From NCBI RefSeq assembly GCF_013201825.1, contig NZ_CP053836.1, positions 2,976,001-3,040,000 on the forward strand: DNA of 64,000 nucleotides, in the 5' to 3' direction. Position 1 is the stretch's first letter; every line of letters starts with the position of its first letter. The DNA is from Halarcobacter ebronensis. GTDB taxonomy: Bacteria > Campylobacterota > Campylobacteria > Campylobacterales > Arcobacteraceae. This document shows positions 17,955 to 28,052 of this stretch, piece after piece. Made by a program: the position numbers and the translations under genes. The notes under the pieces are model-generated. The model was not told the origin of the DNA and did no database searches. It saw only the letters and a list, made by a program, of their open reading frames with translations.

Positions 17955-19049
17955 ATGAAGATTAATTTTATTGATTTACAAGCTCAATACAAAGCCTATG
18001 AGCAAGAGATAAACAAAGAGGTTTTAGAAGTTATGGCCTCTGCTCAGTTTATTGGGGGGCAACAAATCTCAACATTGGAAAAAAATCTAGCACAATTTTG
18101 TGGAACAAAAGAGGCACTTGCTTGTAGTAGCGGAACAGATGCTCTTCTTTTAGCACTTATGGCACTTGATATTAAAGAAGGCGATGAAGTTATTACTACA
18201 CCTTTTACTTTTATAGCAACTGCTGAAGTTATAGCTTTTTTAAAAGCTACACCTGTTTTTGTAGATATTGATGAAACAACTTACAATATTGACCATACAA
18301 AAATAGAGGATAAAATAACTTCTAAAACAAAAGCTATTATTCCAGTCTCTTTATATGGTCAAACTGCAAATATGGATGAGATAAATGCCATAGCTTCAAA
18401 ACACAATTTATGTGTTATTGAAGATGCTTGTCAAAGCTTTGGAGCAGAGTATAAAGGGAAAAAATCTTGTAATCTTTCACATATTGGTTGTACAAGTTTC
18501 TTCCCATCTAAACCTTTAGGTTGTTATGGAGATGGTGGAGCTATTATGACAAATGATGAGAATCTTGCTTCAAAAATGAGGATGATTTTAAATCATGGTC
18601 AAAATGAAAGATATAGCCACAAATATGTTGGAATAAATGGAAGACTTGATGCTATTCAAGCTGCAATTTTGAATGTAAAAATGAAACATTTTGATAAAGA
18701 AATTGAAGCAAGAGCAAAAATTGGTCAAAAATATATTGACGAATTAAAAGATGCAAAAGGGGTTACTCCTCCAACAATTTTAGAGGATAGAACTTCAGTA
18801 TTTGCACAATTTACACTTCTTTGTGAAAATAGAGAAGAGCTTCAAGCAAAACTTAGCCAAGCCTCTATTCCTACAGCTGTACACTATCCTAAACCTTTAC
18901 ATCTTCAAGAGGTTTTTGAATATTTAGGATACAAAAAAGGTGATTTTCCTATTAGCGAAAGAGTTTCACAACAAGTTATCTCACTTCCTATGAGTCCTTT
19001 TTTAACAAAAGAGGAACAAGACTATATTATTAAGACTATAAAAGGATAG
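17955..19049 (+). CDS. gnnB: DegT/DnrJ-type aminotransferase, probable GnnB
   Basis: 364 residues, PLP-dependent sugar aminotransferase. ACSSGTDALLLAL binds the PLP phosphate, VIEDACQSFGAEY holds the PLP-pyridine Asp, and Lys186 in SFFPSKPLGCYGDGG forms the Schiff base. Its position between lpxB and an NAD-dependent oxidoreductase, with lpxA two genes further, is the arrangement of the GnnA/GnnB pair that converts UDP-GlcNAc to UDP-GlcNAc3N. By motif alone it could also be a WbpE/WlbC-like O-antigen aminotransferase; the context favours GnnB. Confidence 0.82.
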   Translation: MKINFIDLQAQYKAYEQEINKEVLEVMASAQFIGGQQISTLEKNLAQFCGTKEALACSSGTDALLLALMALDIKEGDEVITTPFTFIATAEVIAFLKATPVFVDIDETTYNIDHTKIEDKITSKTKAIIPVSLYGQTANMDEINAIASKHNLCVIEDACQSFGAEYKGKKSCNLSHIGCTSFFPSKPLGCYGDGGAIMTNDENLASKMRMILNHGQNERYSHKYVGINGRLDAIQAAILNVKMKHFDKEIEARAKIGQKYIDELKDAKGVTPPTILEDRTSVFAQFTLLCENREELQAKLSQASIPTAVHYPKPLHLQEVFEYLGYKKGDFPISERVSQQVISLPMSPFLTKEEQDYIIKTIKG

Positions 19050-19057
19050 AGTTTAAG

Positions 19058-19957
19058 ATGCTAAATATTGCTATTATAGGATTAGGTGCAATGGGAAGAA
19101 ACCATTATAGAATCCTAAAAGAGAGTAACAAAGTTAACATAGCAGCACTTTGCGATGTTGACACAAGCAATACCTATGATGAAAATTTTTATACTGATGT
19201 TGAAAGTTTAATAGAGAATGAAAACATTGATGCAGCAATTGTTGCTGTTCCAACATTTCTACACCATGATGTTGCAATAAAATTAATAAAACACAAGATT
19301 CCACTTCTAATAGAAAAACCCGTAGCTTCAACACTAAAAGAGGCTGAAGAGATTTTAAAAGCGGCTAAAGAGTTTAATGTAAAAGTTGCAATTGGACATG
19401 TTGAGAGATTTAATCCAGTTGTAAAAGCTTTAAAAGATGAACTAAAAGATAAAGAGATTTATAGTATAAATATCACAAGAGTAGGACCATTTCCTCCAAG
19501 AATTGCAGATGTTGGAGTATTAACAGACTTAAGTGTACATGATATAGATTTAACAAGATATATAACCCACAAAAATATTATGAGAAAAGCAATATTCAAA
19601 TCTCAAAAAATACATAATCACTATGAAGACAATGCCATAATTTCATTTGAATTAGAAAATGATATTATTGTAAACCTTACAACAAATTGGCTAACACCAT
19701 TTAAAAAAAGAACAATAGAAGTAGCTTGTAAAGAGGCTTACTACGAAGCAAATCTGATAACTCAAGATTTAACAGAGTACTCTCAATACCACACAAATAA
19801 CTCTTATGTAACAAGAAACTGTTTTGTAAAAAAAGATGAACCCCTTAAAAAAGAGTTACAAGAGTTTATAAAATTTGTTCAAGGTGGTGATGACACAGAA
19901 CTTTGTTCAATTGAGGACAGTATGATTACATTAGAAATAGCAAACCAGGAGGAATAA
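19058..19957 (+). CDS. gnnA: Gfo/Idh/MocA oxidoreductase, probable GnnA
   Basis: 299 residues. The N-terminal Rossmann domain has [17 protein letters not shown] (NAD binding) and the family motif [15 protein letters not shown], followed by GHVERFNP and [12 protein letters not shown] in the substrate domain. It would oxidise the 3-OH of UDP-GlcNAc so that GnnB can place an amino group, giving lipid A with amide-linked acyl chains at positions 2 and 3. The last bases overlap the fabZ start (TAATG), and GGAGGA before the junction serves fabZ. Confidence 0.82.
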   Translation: MLNIAIIGLGAMGRNHYRILKESNKVNIAALCDVDTSNTYDENFYTDVESLIENENIDAAIVAVPTFLHHDVAIKLIKHKIPLLIEKPVASTLKEAEEILKAAKEFNVKVAIGHVERFNPVVKALKDELKDKEIYSINITRVGPFPPRIADVGVLTDLSVHDIDLTRYITHKNIMRKAIFKSQKIHNHYEDNAIISFELENDIIVNLTTNWLTPFKKRTIEVACKEAYYEANLITQDLTEYSQYHTNNSYVTRNCFVKKDEPLKKELQEFIKFVQGGDDTELCSIEDSMITLEIANQEE

Positions 19958-20400
19958 TGTTAGACATTAACGAAATACAAGAGATTTTACCACATAGATA
20001 CCCATTTTTATTGGTTGATAGAATTACTGATATAGAGAAAGGAAAATCAATCATTGGTTATAAAAACATCTCTATTAGTGAACCTGCATTTTTGGGACAC
20101 TTCCCAGGGCATCCTATCTATCCAGGTGTACTTATTTTAGAGGGTATGGCACAAGCTGGTGGAGTTCTAGCATTAAAAAGTAATGATTTAACAAAAGAGC
20201 AATTAGCTGCAAAAGTTATCTATTTTATGAGTATAGATGGTGCAAAGTTTAGAAACCCTGTAAAACCAGGTGATAAACTTGAATATAGAATAGAGATTAA
20301 AAAACTTAGAGGTACACTAATTGTGTTAGAGGGTAAAGCTTATGTAGATGAAACCCTAGTTGCAGAAGCTGAATTAAAAGCTATGATTGTAGATAAATAA
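19957..20400 (+). CDS. fabZ: 3-hydroxyacyl-ACP dehydratase FabZ
   Basis: 147 residues. [11 protein letters not shown] and [23 protein letters not shown] carry the FabZ hot-dog fold active site (His in GHFPGHP, Glu in LEGMAQ). It dehydrates 3-hydroxyacyl-ACP in fatty acid elongation and competes with LpxA/LpxD for the same acyl-ACP, hence its common place beside lpxA. AGGAGG precedes ATG 19957. Complete and of normal length. Confidence 0.95.
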   Translation: MLDINEIQEILPHRYPFLLVDRITDIEKGKSIIGYKNISISEPAFLGHFPGHPIYPGVLILEGMAQAGGVLALKSNDLTKEQLAAKVIYFMSIDGAKFRNPVKPGDKLEYRIEIKKLRGTLIVLEGKAYVDETLVAEAELKAMIVDK

Positions 20401-20411
20401 TTGGACAAAAT

Positions 20412-21194
20412 ATGAGTAACATTCACACAACTGCTATAATCGAAGATGGAGCACAAATTGGTGAAAATGTAGTTATTGGTGCATATTGTATTATTGGTAA
20501 AAATGTAAAAATTGGAGATAATTCAGTTATTGATTCCCATACAATTATTGAAGGGAAAACAACAATAGGGAAAAACAATCACATTTTTTCACATGCTACA
20601 ATTGGAACAATTCCACAGGATTTAAAGTTCAAAGGTGAAGATGTTGAACTTATTATTGGAGACAATAACAAAATTAGAGAGTATACGCTTTTTAATCCTG
20701 GAACAATTGGTGGGGGAGCAAAAACAGTAATTGGGAACAATAACTTTTTTATGGGTTATGTTCATATTGCCCACGATTGCAAAATTGGTAATAACTGTAT
20801 TCTTGCAAACTGTGCAACCCTTGCAGGCCATGTTGAGATTGATGATTTTGTTGTAATTGGTGGTATGACACCAATTCATCAATTTTGTAAAATTGGTTCT
20901 GGAGTTATGGTAGGTGGAGGTTCAGTTGTAACGCAAGATATTCCACCATTTTGTCTTGCTGAAGGTAACAGAGCAAAAATAAAAGGGCTAAACCTTACAG
21001 GTCTTAGAAGAAGATTTGAAAAAAGAGAAGATGTGGATTCTTTAAAAGCTGCATATAAAGCTCTATTTAGAGGGCATAAACCTTTAAAAGATATTGCAAC
21101 GGAACTTTTAAACGAAACAAGTGATAATAATGTTAAAATGTTATGCGAGTTTATTTTAAACACAACAAGGGGAATACCTTTTGAAAGAAAATAG
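20412..21194 (+). CDS. lpxA: UDP-N-acetylglucosamine acyltransferase LpxA
   Basis: 260 residues of left-handed beta-helix hexapeptide repeats (such as [19 protein letters not shown]), with a C-terminal helical part after [21 protein letters not shown]. The catalytic His is His121 in HIAHDC. It adds the first hydroxyacyl chain to the sugar nucleotide in lipid A synthesis. With gnnA/gnnB upstream the natural acceptor is probably the 3-amino sugar, giving an amide bond. It starts 12 bases after fabZ. Confidence 0.95.
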   Translation: MSNIHTTAIIEDGAQIGENVVIGAYCIIGKNVKIGDNSVIDSHTIIEGKTTIGKNNHIFSHATIGTIPQDLKFKGEDVELIIGDNNKIREYTLFNPGTIGGGAKTVIGNNNFFMGYVHIAHDCKIGNNCILANCATLAGHVEIDDFVVIGGMTPIHQFCKIGSGVMVGGGSVVTQDIPPFCLAEGNRAKIKGLNLTGLRRRFEKREDVDSLKAAYKALFRGHKPLKDIATELLNETSDNNVKMLCEFILNTTRGIPFERK

Positions 21195-21208
21195 GAGAAT
21201 ATGATTTT

Positions 21209-22426
21209 ATGAGTCAACTTGAATGTGATTTTTGTGGAGCACCAGATACAAAGGATAATCCTATCATCTCTGGAGACAATGCTTGTATTTGTAAAGCTTG
21301 TGTAGTTGCTGCATATGAAATAATGACAGGAACAAAAATTCCTGATGAAGATAATGAAGAACAAATTGGAGAGTATAAAGCTCCAACAGAACTAAAAACT
21401 CCTGCTCAATTAAAAGAGATATTGGATGATTATGTTATAGGTCAAAATAGAGCAAAAAAAGTGCTTTCTGTTGCTGTATATAATCACTATAAAAGAATTT
21501 TTAGAAAAGATGAATTTGAAGAAGATATAGAGATAAATAAATCAAATGTACTTTTAATAGGACCAACAGGTTCAGGAAAAACTTTACTTGCTCAAACTAT
21601 CGCAAAATATCTTGATGTTCCACTAGCAATTGCAGATGCTACAAGCTTAACAGAGGCTGGATATGTTGGAGATGATGTTGAGAATGTTGTAACAAGACTT
21701 TTACAAGCAGCAAATGGTGATGTAAAAAAAGCTGAAACTGGAATAATCTTTATTGATGAAGTTGATAAAGTTGCAAGAATGAGCGAAAACAGATCAATAA
21801 CAAGGGATGTTTCAGGGGAAGGTGTTCAACAAGCACTTCTAAAAATAATAGAGGGTTCTGTTGTAAATGTTCCGCCAAAAGGTGGAAGAAAACACCCTGG
21901 ACAAGATGCAATCCAAGTTGATACTACAAATATCTTGTTTATTTGTGGTGGAGCTTTTGATGGACTTGAAGAGATTATCAAAAAGAAAAAAGGTGGTAAT
22001 GTTTTAGGATTCAATCAAGAGAAAAAGAGCAAAAAAGATAATGAAATTCTTTGTGATGTTGAATCTCATGATTTAGTAAAATATGGACTTATTCCAGAGT
22101 TAATTGGAAGACTTCATATGATTGCAACTCTAAATGAGATCTCTGAAGATGATATGATACATATTTTAACTGAGCCTAAAAATGCTTTAGTTAAACAGTA
22201 TGTAAAACTTTTCCAACTTGACAATGTTGAGTTAGAGTTTGAAAAAGATGCATTAAAAGAGATTGCAAAACTTGCGATTGAGAGAAAAACTGGTGCTAGA
22301 GGTTTAAGATCAATTTTAGAAGATATTATGTTAGATATTATGTATGATTTGCCTCAGTTTAAGGATAAAAAAGTAATTATAACAAAAGAAGTTGTTACAA
22401 AAGAGAAAGAACCAAAAATAGCTTAA
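21209..22426 (+). CDS. clpX: ATP-dependent Clp protease ATP-binding subunit ClpX
   Basis: 405 residues. The zinc-binding domain has Cys6, Cys9, Cys28 and Cys31. GPTGSGKT is the Walker [10 protein letters not shown] the Walker B, and [12 protein letters not shown] includes the sensor/arginine region with the RGS-like pore loops between. It unfolds substrates for ClpP. ATG 21209 is used; an earlier ATG at 21201 opens a three-codon dead end. AGGAG lies 11 bases upstream. The RKHPGQDA motif typical of ClpX is present. Confidence 0.95.
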   Translation: MSQLECDFCGAPDTKDNPIISGDNACICKACVVAAYEIMTGTKIPDEDNEEQIGEYKAPTELKTPAQLKEILDDYVIGQNRAKKVLSVAVYNHYKRIFRKDEFEEDIEINKSNVLLIGPTGSGKTLLAQTIAKYLDVPLAIADATSLTEAGYVGDDVENVVTRLLQAANGDVKKAETGIIFIDEVDKVARMSENRSITRDVSGEGVQQALLKIIEGSVVNVPPKGGRKHPGQDAIQVDTTNILFICGGAFDGLEEIIKKKKGGNVLGFNQEKKSKKDNEILCDVESHDLVKYGLIPELIGRLHMIATLNEISEDDMIHILTEPKNALVKQYVKLFQLDNVELEFEKDALKEIAKLAIERKTGARGLRSILEDIMLDIMYDLPQFKDKKVIITKEVVTKEKEPKIA

Positions 22427-22439
22427 AGAAGGGACGTAG

Positions 22440-23471
22440 ATGTTATTAGACAAACTAATTGGAATATTTTCAAATGATATGGCAATAGACTTAGGTACTG
22501 CAAACACAATTGTTTCAGTAAAAGGGAAAGGGATTATTATAAATGAACCATCTGTTGTTGCAGTTCAAAACGACAGATATGGGAAAGATAAAATCTTGGC
22601 TGTTGGGCAAGAAGCTAAACAGATGATTGGTAAAACTCCATTAAATATTACTGCTGTTAGACCAATGAAAGATGGTGTTATTGCCGACTTTGAAATGACT
22701 GAGAGAATGATTAGATATTTTATTGAGAAAGCTCACTCAAGAAAATCTTTTATTAGACCAAGAATCATCATCTGTATCCCTTATGGTATTACGCAAGTTG
22801 AAAGAAAAGCTGTAAAAGAGTCAGCTCTAAGTGCAGGAGCTAGAGAAGTATTCCTTGTTGAAGAACCAATGGCAGCGGCAATTGGTGCAGGTATCCCTGT
22901 ATCTGACCCATCTGGTTATGTGGTTGTTGATATTGGTGGTGGTACAACTGAAATTGGTGTTACCTCTTTAGGTGGATTGGTTCTTTCAAAATCTATCAAA
23001 GTTGCAGGAGATAGATTTGATAAAGCAATTATGGAGTATGTAAGACAAAACTACAACCTATATATTGGTGAAAGAACAGCTGAAAATATTAAAATTGAGA
23101 TTGGTAGTGCTATTAAACAAGAGCATGAACTAAAAATCAAAGTAAAAGGTAGAGACAACTCTGGACTTCTATCAACTATTGAATTAGGGTCTGAAGGTGT
23201 TAGAACAGCTATTAAAGAACCTCTAAGAGAGATTGTATCTGCTGTAAGATCTGTATTAGAGGATATGCCACCTGATTTAGCAGGTGATGTTGTTGATAAT
23301 GGTGTTACACTAACAGGTGGAGGAGCACTAATTAGAGGACTTGATAAATATCTAGCAGATATTATCAAACTTCCAGTAAGAGTTGCCGATGAGCCACTAT
23401 TAGCAGTAGCTTATGGTACAAGTAATGTTTTAGATCAGGACGCCCTATTAAAATTAATTACTAATGATTAA
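22440..23471 (+). CDS. mreB: Rod-shape determining protein MreB
   Basis: 343 residues, actin fold. DLGTANTIVSVKGKGI is phosphate loop 1, VVVDIGGGTTEIGV phosphate loop 2, and TLTGGGALIRGLDKYL the adenosine motif. It forms membrane-bound filaments that guide side-wall synthesis. It sits 13 bases after clpX and overlaps mreC by eight bases. Complete. Confidence 0.95.
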   Translation: MLLDKLIGIFSNDMAIDLGTANTIVSVKGKGIIINEPSVVAVQNDRYGKDKILAVGQEAKQMIGKTPLNITAVRPMKDGVIADFEMTERMIRYFIEKAHSRKSFIRPRIIICIPYGITQVERKAVKESALSAGAREVFLVEEPMAAAIGAGIPVSDPSGYVVVDIGGGTTEIGVTSLGGLVLSKSIKVAGDRFDKAIMEYVRQNYNLYIGERTAENIKIEIGSAIKQEHELKIKVKGRDNSGLLSTIELGSEGVRTAIKEPLREIVSAVRSVLEDMPPDLAGDVVDNGVTLTGGGALIRGLDKYLADIIKLPVRVADEPLLAVAYGTSNVLDQDALLKLITND

Positions 23472-24270
23472 GTTTCTCTTTTTTGTACTTTTTCTAGCGA
23501 TCTCTTTAGGCTACATCTTTGAAGTTGATGAGATGATTGCTAGAAATATAAAACCCTTTGAAGCAGTAAAAAGATTCTATATAGACACAATAATAACTAT
23601 AGAACAAAAGAGTGAAAAATATTTTAGACAAGCTTCAACTATTCAAGAACTTCAAACAGAAAATGAAAAACTAAGACTATATAAAACTCTTTATGAGTCT
23701 GCACAAAATCAGTTAGACTCAGTTTTAACTACAATAAAAAATCCAAACTCAACTACAGCTCAAGTAAAATTTGTAAATGTTCTTTCATATGTAGATTTTG
23801 ATAACTTTACAAAAGTTTGGCTTGATATGAAAAAAGTGGATAACTCTATATTAGGGGTGATTTCTGACGGTTATGCAGCTGGAATTGTTGTAAATCAAAA
23901 TGGAAGAGCAAAAGCTTTATTAAATGGAAATGAGAAATGCAACTATGCTATTTTTATTGGAGAGAACAGAGCACCAGGAATCATCCATGCTTCTAAAAAC
24001 AAAGATGAACTTATAGCAAAATTTGTACCTATTTGGTTTAATATCAAAGAGGGAGATGAAGTTATAACTTCAGGTATGGATAATATCTTTTTTGAAGGCT
24101 TAAAAGTTGGAAAAGTAACTGCTATCCAAAAGATGCAAGATATTCAAGAAGTAAGTATAAAACCCTATGCAAATGTACTTACACAAAACTCATATTTTGT
24201 ATATAAAAGAGTGACTAAAGAAGAAAAAGAAGAGAATAAAACTGAGCAAAAAACAGATGACAAATCTTGA
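23464..24270 (+). CDS. mreC: Rod-shape determining protein MreC
   Basis: 268 residues. The N-terminal membrane helix (MIKFLFFVLFLAISLGYIF) precedes a coiled coil (about 50-85, QELQTENEKLRLYKTLYES) and two beta domains with GDEVITSGMDNIFFEGLKVGKV. This is the periplasmic MreC scaffold that links MreB to the cell-wall synthases. It overlaps mreB by eight bases and the following methyltransferase by fourteen. The C-terminus is a Lys/Glu-rich tail. Confidence 0.9.
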   Translation: MIKFLFFVLFLAISLGYIFEVDEMIARNIKPFEAVKRFYIDTIITIEQKSEKYFRQASTIQELQTENEKLRLYKTLYESAQNQLDSVLTTIKNPNSTTAQVKFVNVLSYVDFDNFTKVWLDMKKVDNSILGVISDGYAAGIVVNQNGRAKALLNGNEKCNYAIFIGENRAPGIIHASKNKDELIAKFVPIWFNIKEGDEVITSGMDNIFFEGLKVGKVTAIQKMQDIQEVSIKPYANVLTQNSYFVYKRVTKEEKEENKTEQKTDDKS

Positions 24271-25192
24271 AATTTTATTAGCTAAACAAAAATATATAAT
24301 CCTAGATGGTGCTCTAGGGACACAGATGCAAAAAAATGGATATGATATTAACGACTCTTTATGGTCAGCTAAATTTCTTGCAGAAGATCCAAAAGCTATA
24401 GAAGAGATACATTTACAATACCTTGAAGCAGGAGCTGATTGTATAATAACATCATCATATCAAGCTAGTATTGAAGGGTTTTTACAAAAGGGTTTTACAA
24501 AAGAGAAAGCCAAAGAGTTAATAGTTCTTTCAATAAACCTTGCAAAAAAAATTAGAGATGAATTTTGGCAAAATCTTAAAGATAAAAGCAATAGAGGAAA
24601 ACCCCTTGTTGCTGCTTCAATTGGACCCTATGGAGCATTTTTGGCAAACGGTTCAGAGTATACAGGAGAGTATAATATCCCTAATGAAGAGTTAAAAGAG
24701 TTTCACAAAAAAAGATTGGAGATAATTGCAAAAACAAATCCTGATCTTTTTGCAGTTGAAACAATTCCTTCATTAAATGAAGCAAAAATAATATGTGAAC
24801 TTTTAAAAGCCTTTAATATTCCAGCCTGGATAAGCTTTAGTGCAAAAAACTCTTCACTTACAAATGCAAATGATGATATTAAAGAGTGTGCGAAATATCT
24901 TGATGAGCAAAAACACATAACTGCCCTTGGAATAAACTGTACTGCCCCAGAACACATCTCTTCACTAATTAAAAATATAAAAGCTGTTTCTTCAAAACCT
25001 ATCGTAATATATCCAAATGGTGGCTCAAAATATAATCCACTAACTAAAAAGTGGGAAAGTAGTTCTACAGATTCAAAAGAGTTTGGGAAACTTGCAAACC
25101 TATGGAAAAATGATGGAGCTTCAATTATAGGTGGATGTTGCCAAACAGGTCCAGAAGAGATAAAAGAGATAAGAAGAGTTCTGCTCTGTTAA
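24257..25192 (+). CDS. mmuM: Homocysteine S-methyltransferase family protein
   Basis: 311 residues, TIM barrel. ILDGALGTQMQKNGYD is the N-terminal signature. The zinc-binding Cys residues lie in GINCTAPEHI and in IIGGCCQTGPEEI. These are the three Cys ligands of the Pfam S-methyl_trans family. It probably transfers a methyl group from S-methylmethionine or S-adenosylmethionine to homocysteine, giving methionine. It overlaps mreC by 14 bases and ends against ribE on the other strand (stops overlap by four bases). Confidence 0.85.
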   Translation: MTNLEILLAKQKYIILDGALGTQMQKNGYDINDSLWSAKFLAEDPKAIEEIHLQYLEAGADCIITSSYQASIEGFLQKGFTKEKAKELIVLSINLAKKIRDEFWQNLKDKSNRGKPLVAASIGPYGAFLANGSEYTGEYNIPNEELKEFHKKRLEIIAKTNPDLFAVETIPSLNEAKIICELLKAFNIPAWISFSAKNSSLTNANDDIKECAKYLDEQKHITALGINCTAPEHISSLIKNIKAVSSKPIVIYPNGGSKYNPLTKKWESSSTDSKEFGKLANLWKNDGASIIGGCCQTGPEEIKEIRRVLLC

Positions 25193-25800
25193 TAACTAGC
25201 CATTATCCCTTCAACTCTATCCCAAGTCAAATCATCATTTTTATTTTGGAACATATTGTAAATATATCTAGCAAACATATCTGTCTCTAGGTTTACTTTT
25301 GAGCCAATTTTATAAGTCTCAAAAAGTGTATTTTTTATAGTATGGGGAATAATTGTAAGTCTAAAAGAGTCTTTTAAAACCTCATTTACAGTTAATGAAA
25401 CACCATCAATAGTTACACTTCCTTTAGGGATAATATATTTTGAAAACTCTTTAGGAAGGGAAATTGTAAAATCTGTTGAATTTCCATTGTTTTTTATAGA
25501 TTTAATTGTACCTAAACAGTCCACATGTCCTTGGACAATATGACCTTCAAATCTATCTCCCATCATCATTGCTGGCTCAATATGAACTTTACCTCTATAA
25601 TTTTCCATAGCTAAAATACTTTGGGTTTCAGGTGAAAGCTCCACACTAAAAGTATCATTTGTTACTCTAATAACAGTAAGACAAGCTCCATTTACAGCAA
25701 TAGAATCTCCAATTTTTGGTTTATATTTTGCTTTTAGTGTTAAAGTACTATTTTTTAGGCTAAGAACCTCAGCCATCTCACGAATAAGACCTGTAAACAA
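25189..25800 (-). CDS. ribE: Riboflavin synthase, alpha subunit
   Basis: 203 residues from TTG 25800 with AAGGA five bases ahead, giving the canonical N-terminus (M)FTGLIREMAEV. A longer open frame reaching 25953 is only upstream read-through. Two lumazine-binding repeats are present (VNGACLTV / GDRFEGHIVQGHVD and IDGVSLTVNEV / NLETDMFARY). It dismutates two 6,7-dimethyl-8-ribityllumazine into riboflavin. It converges on the homocysteine methyltransferase gene. Confidence 0.92.
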   Translation of the reverse strand: MFTGLIREMAEVLSLKNSTLTLKAKYKPKIGDSIAVNGACLTVIRVTNDTFSVELSPETQSILAMENYRGKVHIEPAMMMGDRFEGHIVQGHVDCLGTIKSIKNNGNSTDFTISLPKEFSKYIIPKGSVTIDGVSLTVNEVLKDSFRLTIIPHTIKNTLFETYKIGSKVNLETDMFARYIYNMFQNKNDDLTWDRVEGIMASY

Positions 25801-25883
25801 AGGATTTCCTTTTAAAAATTCTAAAGAGGAGCAATGAATTACTCCTTGTAATCTTAAATATAAAGTATTAACTAACTTCAATG

Positions 25884-25892
25884 TGATATAAT
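25884..25892 (+). promoter_or_regulatory. Extended -10 promoter for mnmG
   Basis: TGaTATAAT (25884-25892) is a perfect extended -10, predicting transcription from about 25899 and a leader of about 215 bases before mnmG. It lies just beyond the ribE start, which is on the opposite strand. Confidence 0.55.
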
Positions 25893-25923
25893 ACCGAAAA
25901 TTTATTAAGAGAGTAATTTCGAG

Positions 25924-26097
25924 CAAATTTCTTAGATAAGTGGAAGAAAACATTTATCTAAGAGATTTCCATTAATAAATATTAAATTATTAAAGAGAGA
26001 ACAACAAGTTGTTCTCTTTAGAGTTTGTTTCTTTAAAGAGAGTTTTACTCTCTTGCTAAAAGAAGTCATAAAATACAGGTCCCTTAAAAATAGGGAC
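25924..26097 (+). promoter_or_regulatory. Structured mnmG leader with four hairpins
   Basis: Four palindromes follow in series. TCTTAGATAA / TTATCTAAGA (25930-25939 / 25954-25963) sits within a 19-bp imperfect pair. AGAGAACAAC-AA-GTTGTTCTCT is at 25996-26017. AAGAGAG-TTTTA-CTCTCTT is at 26036-26054. GTCCCT-TAAAAAT-AGGGAC is at 26079-26097. The ribosome site AAGGAA (about 26105) follows. They could attenuate or stabilise the mnmG message. I do not recognise a known riboswitch. Confidence 0.5.
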
Positions 26098-26114
26098 TAC
26101 TTTTAAGGAAAGAA

Positions 26115-28010
26115 ATGGAATATGACGTAATAGTAGTAGGAGGAGGTCACGCAGGAATTGAGGCCTCTTTGGTAGCTGCTAGAATGGGTAAAAAAACCCT
26201 ACTTATTACAATGCTTGTAGAGCAAATTGGTGCCGCAAGTTGTAACCCAGCTATTGGTGGACTTGCTAAAGGTCACTTGGTAAGAGAACTTGATGCAATT
26301 GGTGGAGAGATGGGATTATGTACAGATAATACTGGTATCCAATTTAGAATATTAAATGCTTCAAAGGGTGCAGCTGTTCAAGGAAGTAGAGCTCAAATAG
26401 ATATGGATGAGTATAGACACTATATGAGAAAAGTGTGTCACAATACTCCTAATCTTGAGGTTTATCAAGATGAAGTAACTTCACTAATTGTTGAAGATAA
26501 CTGTGTATGTGGAGTAAGAACAAAACTAACTGAAGAGTTTAAAGCAAAAAAAGTAATCCTTACAACAGGTACTTTTATGAGAGGTTTAGTTCATATTGGT
26601 GAAAACAAATATGAAGCGGGAAGAGCATGGGAATTACCCTCTTCTACCCTATCAATTCAGTTAAAAGAGCTTGGATTAAAAGTTGGAAGACTTAAAACTG
26701 GAACACCATCAAGAATAGATGCAAAATCTATAAACTTTGATGTAATGGAAGCTCATGGTGGAGATGAAAAACCAACACCTTTTTCATTTAGAACAGATAA
26801 AAGTAATTTTAACCCTACTCAACATCCATGTTATATCACATATACAAACCTAGGAACCCATGAGACTATCTCTAGTAACTTCCATAGAGCGCCACTTTTT
26901 ACAGGACAAATAGAGGGGAGAGGACCTAGATATTGCCCAAGTATTGAAGATAAAGTTAGTAGATTTTCTGAAAGAGAGAGACATCAACTATTTTTAGAAC
27001 CTCAAACAGCAATGTGTACAGAGTACTATATAAATGGACTTTCAAGTTCACTACCTATTGATGTGCAAAAAGAGATGATTCACTCAATAAAAGGTTTGGA
27101 AAATGCAAAAATAGTTAGATATGGTTATGCTATTGAATATGACTATGTTGACCCAACTGAACTGCAGCACACGCTAGAAACTAAAAAATTAAAAAACCTC
27201 TACAATGCTGGACAAATCAATGCAACAACTGGTTATGAAGAAGCTGCTGCACAAGGACTTATGGCAGGGATTAACGCAGCTCTTGCAATAGATAATAAAG
27301 AACCATTTGTACTTAGACGAGATGAAGCATATATTGGTGTACTAATTGATGATTTAGTTACAAAAGGTACAAATGAACCATATAGAATGTTTACTAGCCG
27401 TGCTGAATATAGACTACTTCTTAGAGAAGAGAGTGCAGATTTAAGGCTATCAAAATATGGTCATGAGTTTGGACTAATTTCAGATGAACAGTTACAAAAA
27501 GTTGAAGAGAAAAGAGAGACTATAAATAGTGCTGTTGAATTTATGGCAAATGAGTGGTTCACTTCTAAAAAAGAGAATCTAGAACTACTTGAAAACTTAG
27601 GTGAAGAGAAAATCAAAGATAGAGCCCAACTAATAGATATAGTTGGAAGAAATACTGTTGACTCTGCAAAATTTGATAAGCTAGTACCAAGTTTGGCAAA
27701 TACACCAGAATATCTAAAAGAACAAATCATAATAGAAGCAAAATATTATAGATATGTGGATAAACAAAAAAGACAAATTGAGAAGATGAAAAAAATGCTT
27801 CAAATGAAAATACCTGAGGATTTTGATTATAAAGCAATCCCTGGATTATCAAATGAAGTTGTTGAAAAACTAATAAAATTTAATCCACCAACACTATTTA
27901 ATGCAAGTGAAATTTCAGGTGTAACACCAGCAGCAATTGATATTTTACATATGTATGTAAATGTAAAATGTCAAAAGCAAGAAAAATTGATAATAGGAAA
28001 TAAAAAGTGA
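26115..28010 (+). CDS. mnmG: tRNA uridine-5-carboxymethylaminomethyl modification enzyme MnmG (GidA)
   Basis: 631 residues, full length. [21 protein letters not shown] is the FAD-binding Rossmann motif. [27 protein letters not shown] and the C-terminal helical region ([36 protein letters not shown]) are all typical. With MnmE it modifies the wobble uridine of several tRNAs. It is the last core gene before the accessory island; the next ORF begins 42 bases after its stop, so the island abuts the 3' end of mnmG. Confidence 0.96.
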   Translation: MEYDVIVVGGGHAGIEASLVAARMGKKTLLITMLVEQIGAASCNPAIGGLAKGHLVRELDAIGGEMGLCTDNTGIQFRILNASKGAAVQGSRAQIDMDEYRHYMRKVCHNTPNLEVYQDEVTSLIVEDNCVCGVRTKLTEEFKAKKVILTTGTFMRGLVHIGENKYEAGRAWELPSSTLSIQLKELGLKVGRLKTGTPSRIDAKSINFDVMEAHGGDEKPTPFSFRTDKSNFNPTQHPCYITYTNLGTHETISSNFHRAPLFTGQIEGRGPRYCPSIEDKVSRFSERERHQLFLEPQTAMCTEYYINGLSSSLPIDVQKEMIHSIKGLENAKIVRYGYAIEYDYVDPTELQHTLETKKLKNLYNAGQINATTGYEEAAAQGLMAGINAALAIDNKEPFVLRRDEAYIGVLIDDLVTKGTNEPYRMFTSRAEYRLLLREESADLRLSKYGHEFGLISDEQLQKVEEKRETINSAVEFMANEWFTSKKENLELLENLGEEKIKDRAQLIDIVGRNTVDSAKFDKLVPSLANTPEYLKEQIIIEAKYYRYVDKQKRQIEKMKKMLQMKIPEDFDYKAIPGLSNEVVEKLIKFNPPTLFNASEISGVTPAAIDILHMYVNVKCQKQEKLIIGNKK

Positions 28011-28052
28011 TAATATGTAAAATAAACTTTGATAATGGAAGTTTAATTTAAT

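Noticed and set aside
18052-18060. Run of six G in gnnB as a phase-variable tract
   Set aside because: Six G is unusual in this A/T-rich DNA, but it encodes Gly-Gly of a conserved stretch (FIGGQQ) and is shorter than the tracts known to vary in Campylobacterota.
20622-20882. Antisense ORFs across lpxA and clpX
   Set aside because: The beta-helix repeats of lpxA give repetitive antisense frames rich in Asn and Ile; no evidence for expression.
25801-25953. N-terminal extension of riboflavin synthase
   Set aside because: The conserved FTGLI start begins at TTG 25800 with its own ribosome site; the upstream frame has no family similarity and contains the mnmG promoter on the other strand.
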